DNA from: E44-bin88 sp050123275
GTDB taxonomy: Bacteria; Chloroflexota; Dehalococcoidia; Dehalococcoidales; BS750m-G39
Assembly: GCA_050123275.1 (NCBI GenBank)
Contig: JASFHK010000002.1
Coordinates: 62,001 to 126,000, forward strand
Direction of reading: 5' to 3'
DNA: 64,000 nucleotides
Under the pieces are notes generated by a model. It saw only the letters and a program-made list of their open reading frames with translations, did not search any database and was not told the DNA's origin. A program made the translations under genes and the position numbers. Below, in pieces: positions 7,989 to 15,424 of this stretch. Every line of letters begins with the position of its first letter. Position 1 is the stretch's first letter.

Positions 7989-9098
7989 ATGCCAACCAAA
8001 CGTGACTATTACGAAATCTTAGGCGTCGACCGCGACGCCACCGACGAAGAGATAAAACGAGCCTTCCGCCAGCTCGCTTTCAAGTTTCACCCCGACCACA
8101 ACCGCGAAGAGGACGCCGGGGAGAGGTTCAAGGAGATAAACGAGGCCTACCAGGTGCTCTGCGACCCCGACAAGCGCGCCGCCTACGACCGCTACGGGCA
8201 CAGCGGCGCCGAGGGGCTTTTCGGCCAGGGCTTCGAGGGCTTTGACTTCGGCGGCTTCGGCGACATCTTCAACGCCTTCTTCGGCGGGGGCGCCGCCGCC
8301 AGCCGCCAAGGGCCCCAGCGTGGCGCCGACCTGCGCTACAGTATGACCCTCACCTTCGAGGAAGCCACCCTCGGCTGCGAGAAGAAGGTATCCATAAACC
8401 GCACCGAAAACTGCACCATGTGCCAGGGCACGGGCAGTAAGCCGGGCAGCCAGCCCAGCCGCTGCCCCAACTGCAACGGCAGCGGCCAGGTGCACCGCGT
8501 CCACCAGAGCATCTTCGGGCGCTTCTCCCAGACCGCCACCTGCCCCCAGTGCCGCGGCGAGGGCCGGGTCATCACCGACCCCTGCCCCCAGTGCCGGGGC
8601 AGCGGCAAGGAAAGGCACCGGCGCAAGATTACGGTGACCGTACCCGCCGGCGTGGACAACGGCTCCCAGATGCGCCTGCGCGGCGAGGGGGAGGCGGGGA
8701 CGAGGGGCGGCGGCTCGGGCGATATCCTCATCGCCCTCTCGGTTAAAGAGCACGAGTTCTTCAGCCGCTACCGCGACGACCTGCTCTACGAGCTTCCCGT
8801 CAACTTCGTCCAGGCGGCTCTGGGCACCGAGGTCGAGGTACCCACCCTGGACGGCAACGCCAAGCTCAAGATTCCCGCCGGCAGCCAGACGGGCGAGGTC
8901 TTCAAGCTCCGGGGCAAGGGCGTGGCCCACCTGCGGGGCGGGGGACACGGCGACCTGCTGGTGACGCTGTTCGTGGCTACTCCCGATTCGCTCAGCGGCG
9001 AGCAGAAAAAGTTGCTCAAAGAGCTTGAGGAAAGCCTGGGCAAAAAGAACATGCCCAAGCCCAAAAAGTGGCGGGGCTTTTCCCGGCCCGAATACTAG
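7989..9098 (+). CDS. dnaJ: Chaperone protein DnaJ (Hsp40)
   Basis: Co-chaperone that delivers clients to DnaK and stimulates its ATPase. It is a full-length class A DnaJ of 369 residues. The J domain is DYYEILGVDRDATDEEIKRA with the catalytic HPD (FHPDHN), followed by a Gly/Phe region. The zinc-binding core has four CxxCxGxG repeats (CTMCQGTG, CPNCNGSG, CPQCRGEG, CPQCRGSG). The C-terminal substrate domain contains LRGKGVAHLRGGGHGDL. It ends in a CTAG shared with the convergent gpsA stop. No good Shine-Dalgarno is seen. Confidence 0.98.
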   Translation: MPTKRDYYEILGVDRDATDEEIKRAFRQLAFKFHPDHNREEDAGERFKEINEAYQVLCDPDKRAAYDRYGHSGAEGLFGQGFEGFDFGGFGDIFNAFFGGGAAASRQGPQRGADLRYSMTLTFEEATLGCEKKVSINRTENCTMCQGTGSKPGSQPSRCPNCNGSGQVHRVHQSIFGRFSQTATCPQCRGEGRVITDPCPQCRGSGKERHRRKITVTVPAGVDNGSQMRLRGEGEAGTRGGGSGDILIALSVKEHEFFSRYRDDLLYELPVNFVQAALGTEVEVPTLDGNAKLKIPAGSQTGEVFKLRGKGVAHLRGGGHGDLLVTLFVATPDSLSGEQKKLLKELEESLGKKNMPKPKKWRGFSRPEY

Positions 9099-10135
9099 TG
9101 CCGGAAGAGGGAGAAGAGCCGCCAGCGCCGGCCCATTAGTTCGTGCCGGGCCTCGGCTTCCATTAGTTCTATCGACGCCTTGAGCGGGTCGAGCTTACCG
9201 TCGAGAACTTTATGCAGCTTCTCGGTGATGGGCATCTCCAGTTCGAACTGCTTGGCCAGCTTGTGGGCGACCACGGTGGTGGGCACGCCCTCGGCGACGC
9301 CGTCCATGGATTTCAGGATTTCGTCCAGCGGGCGCTCCTTGGTCAGCTCCACGCCCACATAGTGGTTGCGGCTCAACGGGCTGGAGCAGGTGGCGATGAG
9401 GTCGCCCAGTCCCGTCAGCCCGGAAAAGGTGAGCGGGTTGGCGCCCAGGGCCACGCCCAGCGCCGTTATCTCGGTAAGCCCGCGCGTAATCAGCGCCGCC
9501 TTGGCGTTGTCACCATAGCCCAGCCCGTCGGCGATACCCGCCCCCAGGGCGATAATGTTCTTCAGCGCGCCGCCCAGCTCGACGCCGATGACGTCGTTAT
9601 TGGTATAAAGGCAAATGCCGGGGGTGTTGAGCATCTTCTGCGCCTTGTGGGCGATCATCTCGTTCCAGGCCGCCACCACCGCCACTGCGGGCAGGCCGTT
9701 AACAACCTCCGCGGCCAGATTAGGCCCGGAGTGGACGCAGATATTGGGCCAGAAGCTGGGGTTTATCTCGTCGGCAATGACCTGGGACATGCGCTTGCTG
9801 CTCTCGGCCTCCAGGCCCTTGGCCGCACTCACCACCAGCGTCGAGCTCTTGAGGTGGGCGGATACGGCCTGTATGTTCTGGCGCATCTTCTGGGAGGGTA
9901 CGGCCAGGATAACGGCTTCGGCCCCTTCCATCGCCTCCTCCAGCGAGGTGGTGATGGAGAGTTCGGGGGGGAGGACAACGTCGGCGAGGACGGCGGCGTG
10001 GTGCTTGCCCGCCTCGATGCGGTCGGCTTCCGCCTTGGTGCGCGCCCAGAGCCTGACGTTTATCTCATTACGCGCCAGCACCACCCCCAGGGTGATTCCC
10101 CAGGTGGTGGTACCGATTATGGCCACATCGGCCAT
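9095..10135 (-). CDS. gpsA: Glycerol-3-phosphate dehydrogenase [NAD(P)+]
   Basis: Reduces dihydroxyacetone phosphate to sn-glycerol 3-phosphate, the backbone of phospholipids. It is 346 residues. The C-terminal domain is typical, with GVELGGALKNIIALGAGIADGL (catalytic Lys) and LTGLGDLIATCSSPLSRNH. The dinucleotide loop reads IGTTTWGITLG instead of the usual GxGxWGT, so the central glycine is replaced by threonine. I recall the same variant in Dehalococcoides GpsA. It is the last gene of der-plsY-gpsA, 3 bases after plsY, which uses its product, so the two enzymes act in sequence. Confidence 0.95.
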   Translation of the reverse strand: MADVAIIGTTTWGITLGVVLARNEINVRLWARTKAEADRIEAGKHHAAVLADVVLPPELSITTSLEEAMEGAEAVILAVPSQKMRQNIQAVSAHLKSSTLVVSAAKGLEAESSKRMSQVIADEINPSFWPNICVHSGPNLAAEVVNGLPAVAVVAAWNEMIAHKAQKMLNTPGICLYTNNDVIGVELGGALKNIIALGAGIADGLGYGDNAKAALITRGLTEITALGVALGANPLTFSGLTGLGDLIATCSSPLSRNHYVGVELTKERPLDEILKSMDGVAEGVPTTVVAHKLAKQFELEMPITEKLHKVLDGKLDPLKASIELMEAEARHELMGRRWRLFSLFRH

Positions 10136-10138
10136 ACT

Positions 10139-10843
10139 CTATTTAGCCCTCCTGGGGCTCTTGGGGGGAGGCGTAGCTAACAATTCGGCCTTATCGCCGA
10201 TCTTACGTTCCTTACCCGTTACCAGGCGGCGGATATTGTCGCGGTGCATGACCAAGATTATCACCGCCCCCACCAGGGCGTAGAAGAGGTATTCCACAGG
10301 GAAGTTGTTCAAAATGGTCAGCGGCACCAGAATGGCGTAGCTGCCCACCGCCCCGGCGATGGAGCCCAGCGAGACGAAGCGGGTCAGTCCGGCGCCGATA
10401 ATGAGCACCTCGCCGCCGAAGAAGGCCGCCACCGGGCAGAGCGCCACCAGGCCGCCGAAGAAGGTGGCCACGCCGCGGCCGCCCTTGAATTTCAGGAAGA
10501 TGGGCCAGATGTGGCCGGCCACCGCCGCCAGCGCCGCCAGGACCTGGGCGCTGGTGAGCACCCACCAGAGTCCGGAATCGCCGACGAGCATGTAGTCGCC
10601 GCCGACGACGATGCCGGCGATAACCACCGCCAGCGCTCCCTTACAGATATCCAGCGCCGCCACCAGTACCGCCCACTTGCGGCCCGCCGTGCGCAAGACG
10701 TTGGTCGCCCCCGTCTTGCCGCTACCCCGGGTGCGGACGTCAACCTTGGAATGGCGCCGCCCCATCAGGTAGCCGATGGGAATCGAGCCGAGCAGGTAGC
10801 CGATGACAGCCACCGCTATCAGCTTTATTACTATTACCGTCAT
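10139..10843 (-). CDS. plsY: Acyl-phosphate:glycerol-3-phosphate acyltransferase PlsY
   Basis: Integral membrane enzyme that transfers an acyl group from acyl phosphate to glycerol 3-phosphate, making lysophosphatidic acid. It is 234 residues with about five hydrophobic segments. The three family motifs are LLGSIPIGYLMGR, GSGKTGATNVLRTAG (usual form GSGNIGATN) and FKGGRGVATFFG. The start overlaps the der stop by 4 bases (ATGA), and gpsA follows directly. The C-terminal tail of about 20 residues is basic and proline-rich. Confidence 0.95.
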   Translation of the reverse strand: MTVIVIKLIAVAVIGYLLGSIPIGYLMGRRHSKVDVRTRGSGKTGATNVLRTAGRKWAVLVAALDICKGALAVVIAGIVVGGDYMLVGDSGLWWVLTSAQVLAALAAVAGHIWPIFLKFKGGRGVATFFGGLVALCPVAAFFGGEVLIIGAGLTRFVSLGSIAGAVGSYAILVPLTILNNFPVEYLFYALVGAVIILVMHRDNIRRLVTGKERKIGDKAELLATPPPKSPRRAK

Positions 10844-12150
10844 TGTTCACCTCGCGTCTTAAAGACGAGGCGTAAGGGCGTGCCCTCGAAGCCGAAGGCC
10901 TGGCGCAGCTGGTTCTCCAGGTAGTGCTTATAGGAAAAATGGATCAGCCGGTGGTCGTTGACGAAAAAAACGAAAGTAGGGGGGCTGACCTCGGCCTGGG
11001 TGGCGTAGAGAATCTTGAGCTGCTTGGTGCCCTTACGGGGCAGGTTATGCGCCGCCACCGCCCGCTGTACCACGGTGTTGACCTCGGTGGTGGGCATTCT
11101 TTTCTTTCTTTCTTCATGTACCGTAAACGCCTGGGGCATGACCCGGTCCACACTATGGCCGAACTTAGCCGAGGTATAGACCACGGGCGCGTAGGTCATA
11201 AACTTCAACTTATTTCTTATGTACCGATTACATTCAACCATGTCTTGGTTTACCGCCAGGTCCCACTTGTTAACTACCAGTATGACCCCTTTAGCTGCCT
11301 GCTGAATATAACCAGCAATATGTTCATCCTGAGAGGTTAACAGCTCGGCGGCGTCGAGGACGAGGAGGACTACATCGGCGCCTTCGATAGCCCGCAAGGC
11401 TCTCATTACGCTGTAGCGCTCCACCCCCCTCCCCCACCGGCCACGTCGCCGAATTCCGGCGGTATCAATAAGTATCACACTTTGACCCCCAAAGTCAAGT
11501 AGGGTATTGATGGCGTCGTGGGTGGTACCGGGGGTCTTATCGACGATGGCGCGCTCCTCACCGAGCAGGCCGTTGAGCAGGGTTGATTTGCCCACGTTGG
11601 GCCGGCCCACGATAGCCAGCTTCATCGCCGCGGCGCTTATTTCGGGCTCCCGGGGGGGCAACAGGGCGCCGATCCGATCCAGAAGCTCGGTGGTGCCCCG
11701 CCCGTGATAGGCGGAGATGGCCAGCGGCTCGCCGAAGCCCATCTCGTAGAACTCGACGGCCTGGCTTTCTCTCATGGTGTTATCCGACTTGTTGGCCGCC
11801 AGTATGACGGGCTTGTCGCAGCGGCGCAGCATCTGGGCGATTTCATGGTCGGCGGGCACCAGACCGGCATCACTATCGACCAAAAAGACGATGACGTCGG
11901 CTTCAGCGATGGCGGCATCCACCTGCTCCTTGACGCCCAGCGATATCGCCGAGCTGGGCTGCACTTCCAGGCCCCCGGTATCGACCAGGGTGAAACTGGC
12001 GTCCTCCCAGGCGATGTCGGCGAAGACGCGGTCGCGCGTCGTGCCCGGCATGTCGGCCACGATGGCGATTCTCTTACCCGCCAGGCGGTTTAAGAGCGTG
12101 GACTTGCCCACGTTCTGACGCCCGACGATAGCTACGATTGGCTTGGACAT
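10840..12150 (-). CDS. der: GTPase Der (EngA), ribosome assembly
   Basis: Essential GTPase that matures the 50S subunit. It is 436 residues with two tandem G domains: GRQNVGKS/PGTTRD/DTGG/NKSD in the first and GRPNVGKS/PGTTHD/DTAG/NKWD in the second. A C-terminal KH-like domain ends with HFSYKHYLENQLRQAFGFEGTPLRLVFK, the usual Der finish. The second PGTT motif is followed by His rather than the common Arg. The gene lies 72 bases after the membrane-protein gene and is coupled to plsY by ATGA. Confidence 0.98.
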   Translation of the reverse strand: MSKPIVAIVGRQNVGKSTLLNRLAGKRIAIVADMPGTTRDRVFADIAWEDASFTLVDTGGLEVQPSSAISLGVKEQVDAAIAEADVIVFLVDSDAGLVPADHEIAQMLRRCDKPVILAANKSDNTMRESQAVEFYEMGFGEPLAISAYHGRGTTELLDRIGALLPPREPEISAAAMKLAIVGRPNVGKSTLLNGLLGEERAIVDKTPGTTHDAINTLLDFGGQSVILIDTAGIRRRGRWGRGVERYSVMRALRAIEGADVVLLVLDAAELLTSQDEHIAGYIQQAAKGVILVVNKWDLAVNQDMVECNRYIRNKLKFMTYAPVVYTSAKFGHSVDRVMPQAFTVHEERKKRMPTTEVNTVVQRAVAAHNLPRKGTKQLKILYATQAEVSPPTFVFFVNDHRLIHFSYKHYLENQLRQAFGFEGTPLRLVFKTRGEQ

Positions 12151-12222
12151 ATCTTATAGACTCCGACAGCTCCGCTTCTCTCCTGATAAAGAGGGGAAAG
12201 GGGGCTAAAGGGCAGTCACTGC

Positions 12223-12939
12223 CTAGAGAAGGCGCTGCTTTCCCGGGGGCGGCGGGGACTCGGGTTCCTCCTCGCGGGGTGTCTTGCCCGCCGGCAGCGC
12301 CTTGGCGAACTTGACGCTGGGCGGCTCGATTTCGGTGCGCGCCACCCGCCTCATCTCGGCGATGTTATCGCGGAAGCTCTGGATGAAGGCATTGTATTCC
12401 TCCACCAGGCGGTTGTACTGGTCGATAAGCTCCGCCGGTAGCGGCAGGCTTTGCGCCACCTCGCAGAACTGCTCCATGAACTCGTAGTAGTGGCTGTTAA
12501 TCAGCCAGAGCTCGCTCTGGTAGGTGCGCAGGTAGAGAGCGAAGCGGCGCGTCCTGATGTCGCTCTCGACGCGGTCGGTAAAGCTGTTGCACCAAGTATT
12601 GAAGATGCGCTGCGCCACCTCGGTCTCCCGCGCCCAGCCCCAGACACGAGCGTTGTCGCTGGTGAGCAGGCTGCGGATGATAACGAAGATGGACAGCGCA
12701 GAATCGCCGGTAAAACGGCGGTTAAAGTAGCTCGCCAGCTGCTTCAGGCGCAGCGAGGCGCGCTCCACCGCCCGGTCCTGGGCGATAGTCACCGCCACGA
12801 TAAGACCGATGATAAGGATAGCCGCCATCAGCGACGCCAACAGCCAGAGTGGCCACTCGTACTGATAGCCGATAAGGGCCAGAACACCTATGGCAATCGG
12901 GCACCAGCCCCACCTGAATATTGTCGAAAGTATATACAT
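12223..12939 (-). CDS. Conserved-type membrane protein of unknown function
   Basis: 238 residues with two N-terminal transmembrane helices (about 11-26 and 30-52) in a hairpin. A long, charged, probably helical cytoplasmic region follows (TDRVESDIRTRRFALYLRTYQSELW... RLVEEYNAF). The tail is proline-rich (ESPPPPGK). I recognise no family. A GGGGG Shine-Dalgarno lies before the ATG. It starts 20 bases after argF and precedes der, so it is probably part of an argF-orf-der-plsY-gpsA transcript. Confidence 0.75.
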   Translation of the reverse strand: MYILSTIFRWGWCPIAIGVLALIGYQYEWPLWLLASLMAAILIIGLIVAVTIAQDRAVERASLRLKQLASYFNRRFTGDSALSIFVIIRSLLTSDNARVWGWARETEVAQRIFNTWCNSFTDRVESDIRTRRFALYLRTYQSELWLINSHYYEFMEQFCEVAQSLPLPAELIDQYNRLVEEYNAFIQSFRDNIAEMRRVARTEIEPPSVKFAKALPAGKTPREEEPESPPPPGKQRLL

Positions 12940-12959
12940 AGCCAGCCCCCTTTAACCAC

Positions 12960-13901
<942 letters not shown>

Positions 13902-13908
13902 GGAGTTA

Positions 13909-13937
13909 AGTATATCACGAAAAGGCATTTTTTCAAT
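13909..13937 (-). promoter_or_regulatory. Promoter of argF operon (leaderless)
   Basis: On the minus strand: TTGAAA, 17 bases, TATACT, then 7 bases to the ATG. The alternative upstream ATG would lie inside the promoter spacer, so the promoter also decides the start. Confidence 0.65.
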
Positions 13938-13965
13938 AATACTTTTGTCGCTAAAAAGATTGGCT

Positions 13966-13994
13966 TGACACCCTTATAGCCCACCCCCTAAGAT
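13966..13994 (+). promoter_or_regulatory. Promoter of the DUF4342 gene
   Basis: Consensus TTGACA, 17 bases, TAAGAT. The ATG follows 22 bases after the -10, with a GAGGAGG Shine-Dalgarno between them. Confidence 0.65.
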
Positions 13995-14016
13995 GCCTTT
14001 GAGGAGGTTTTGCGAC

Positions 14017-14292
14017 ATGGCCAAGACGGAGAAGTTTACCATTGACGGGGACAAGGTGGTGGAGAAGATAAAGGAGCTCATCCACGAGGGCAACATCCGC
14101 CGGGTGCGCATCATCCACGAGGGCAAGACGGTGATTGAGATACCGCTTTCGGTGGGCGCCCCGGTGGCGGCGGTGACTATCCTGGTGGCCCCCCTGCTGG
14201 CGGCGGTGGGCGCTTTCGCCGCCCTGGTCACCGAGTGCACCCTGGAGGTGGAAAAGGTAGACGGGGACGAGGAAGAAGAGGAAAAGAAGTAG
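14017..14292 (+). CDS. DUF4342 protein
   Basis: 91 residues. The N-terminal helix and strand (FTIDGDKVVEKIKELIHEGNIRRVRI), the strand KTVIEIPLSVG, a hydrophobic segment VAAVTILVAPLLAAVGAFAALV and the final ECTLEVEK fit DUF4342. In that family a small soluble head is followed by one membrane-inserted helix. The tail is acidic (DGDEEEEEKK). I chose the ATG at 14017 because it has a GAGGAGG site 9 bases upstream. Function is not known. It has its own TTGACA promoter, and a second promoter for the next gene begins at its stop. Confidence 0.85.
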   Translation: MAKTEKFTIDGDKVVEKIKELIHEGNIRRVRIIHEGKTVIEIPLSVGAPVAAVTILVAPLLAAVGAFAALVTECTLEVEKVDGDEEEEEKK

Positions 14293-14321
14293 TTGTTATC
14301 CCCACCCCACCCGCCTATAAT
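14293..14321 (+). promoter_or_regulatory. Promoter of the rhodanese lipoprotein gene
   Basis: TTGTTA, 17 bases, TATAAT. A GATAAGGGG stretch that can serve as a Shine-Dalgarno lies between the -10 and the ATG. Confidence 0.55.
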
Positions 14322-14341
14322 GAGGATAAGGGGACAGAGCC

Positions 14342-15151
14342 ATGAAGCTGAAAAGTCTTTTCACAGCCACCGTGGTGGCGGTTCTGGTGGTCGGGGCGGG
14401 GCTGGCGGGCTGCCAGTCCGCTCCCCAAGAGGTCTCGCTCGACACGCTCTTCGCCCGGCCCGATAAATACGCCGGCAAAGACGTCATCCTCGACGGCTTC
14501 TACTTCAGCGGCTTCGAGGTCAACGTGCTCGCCGAGGGTCTGGACTACTCGGGATTGGGGGGCAGACACATCGGCCCCACCGGTGAGCAGATATGGATTG
14601 AAGGCTCACTGGACCAGTCCGTCGTCGACAGCCTCTACCACCAGTCGGATATGGGCCCCGCCGAGAGCTTCGGCAAGGTACGGGTGACCGGCCGCTTCGA
14701 ATACGGCGAGGGCTACGGGCACCTGTCCAGCTACGAATACCGGATAACCCCCACCGCCAGCGAGACCCTGGCCTGGTCGCCGGACGAGCTGGGGCCGCCG
14801 CCGGAACTGATACTGGAGACCATCACCCCGCAGGCCGCCTTCGACCTCATCGAGGCCAACCATGACAACCCCGATTTCGTTATCATCGACGTGCGTAGCC
14901 AGACCAGTTTCGAAACCGAGCACATCGAGAACGCAACCAACACCGACTCCGCCGCCGCGGACTTCGAAGCCCAACTCGACGCCCTGGATAAGACCAAAAC
15001 CTACTTCGTCTATTGCGCCGCCGGCCACCGCAGCGCCGCCGCCGGCGAGACGATGTCCGCCCTCGGCTTCTACGAGGTCTATATTCTGGAGGGCGGCATC
15101 AGCCAGTGGCAAGCGGCGGGGCTGCCCACCGTAGTCAGTCAGTCCGAATAA
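14342..15151 (+). CDS. Lipoprotein with C-terminal rhodanese domain
   Basis: 269 residues. A type II signal peptide (MKLKSLF then a hydrophobic core) ends in the lipobox GLAGC, so Cys24 or nearby is lipidated outside the membrane. A middle domain of about 120 residues (LFARPDKYAGKDVILDGFYFSG...) resembles the OB-like tDNA-binding or nucleic-acid-type fold found in other lipoproteins, but I cannot name it. The C-terminal rhodanese domain has DVRSQTSFETEHIENA and the active loop YCAAGHRS with catalytic Cys. The likely role is extracytoplasmic sulfur transfer or sulfide handling. Confidence 0.85.
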   Translation: MKLKSLFTATVVAVLVVGAGLAGCQSAPQEVSLDTLFARPDKYAGKDVILDGFYFSGFEVNVLAEGLDYSGLGGRHIGPTGEQIWIEGSLDQSVVDSLYHQSDMGPAESFGKVRVTGRFEYGEGYGHLSSYEYRITPTASETLAWSPDELGPPPELILETITPQAAFDLIEANHDNPDFVIIDVRSQTSFETEHIENATNTDSAAADFEAQLDALDKTKTYFVYCAAGHRSAAAGETMSALGFYEVYILEGGISQWQAAGLPTVVSQSE

Positions 15152-15173
15152 GCCGACCAACGAGAGGTGAGCG

Positions 15174-15383
15174 ATGAAGATAAGCGCCCGCAACGTACTC
15201 AAGGGAAAAGTAACCAAGGTCACGCCCGGCGCCGTCAACAACGAGGTAACGGTGGCGCTGGCGGGTGGCGACGAGGTAGTGTCCATCATCACCAAGTCCT
15301 CCGCCGAGAGGCTGGGGGTGACCGAGGGCAAGGAGGTCTACGCCGTCATCAAGGCCTCCAACGTGATGATTGCCACCGATTAA
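15174..15383 (+). CDS. Molybdenum-pterin-binding protein (Mop/TOBE domain)
   Basis: 69 residues forming one Mop/TOBE domain: SARNVLKGKVTKVTPGAVNNEVTVAL, then ITKSSAERLGVTEGKEVYAVIKASNVMI, which is the canonical family pattern. Such proteins bind molybdate or tungstate as oligomers and buffer it in the cytoplasm. A GAGAGGTGAG site precedes the ATG. It is 22 bases after the rhodanese gene and probably co-transcribed. No molybdate transporter is nearby. Confidence 0.93.
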   Translation: MKISARNVLKGKVTKVTPGAVNNEVTVALAGGDEVVSIITKSSAERLGVTEGKEVYAVIKASNVMIATD

Positions 15384-15412
15384 AAAACCCTGTCATAATC
15401 CCATCACTCTGC

Positions 15413-15418
15413 TATAAT
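15413..15418 (+). promoter_or_regulatory. -10 element of polA
   Basis: A perfect TATAAT ends 6 bases before the polA ATG (intervening AGGCCC, no Shine-Dalgarno). The -35 is weak. The transcript should begin at or next to the start codon. Confidence 0.55.
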
Positions 15419-15424
15419 AGGCCC

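Noticed and set aside
8019..8948. A 309-codon minus-strand frame opposite dnaJ
   Set aside because: Ala/Gly/Val/Leu-rich shadow without motif or start signal; dnaJ is unambiguous.
15167..15424. An N-terminal extension of polA of 86 codons
   Set aside because: It overlaps the Mop gene in another frame, has no similarity to polA, and the family start with a -10 element lies at 15425.
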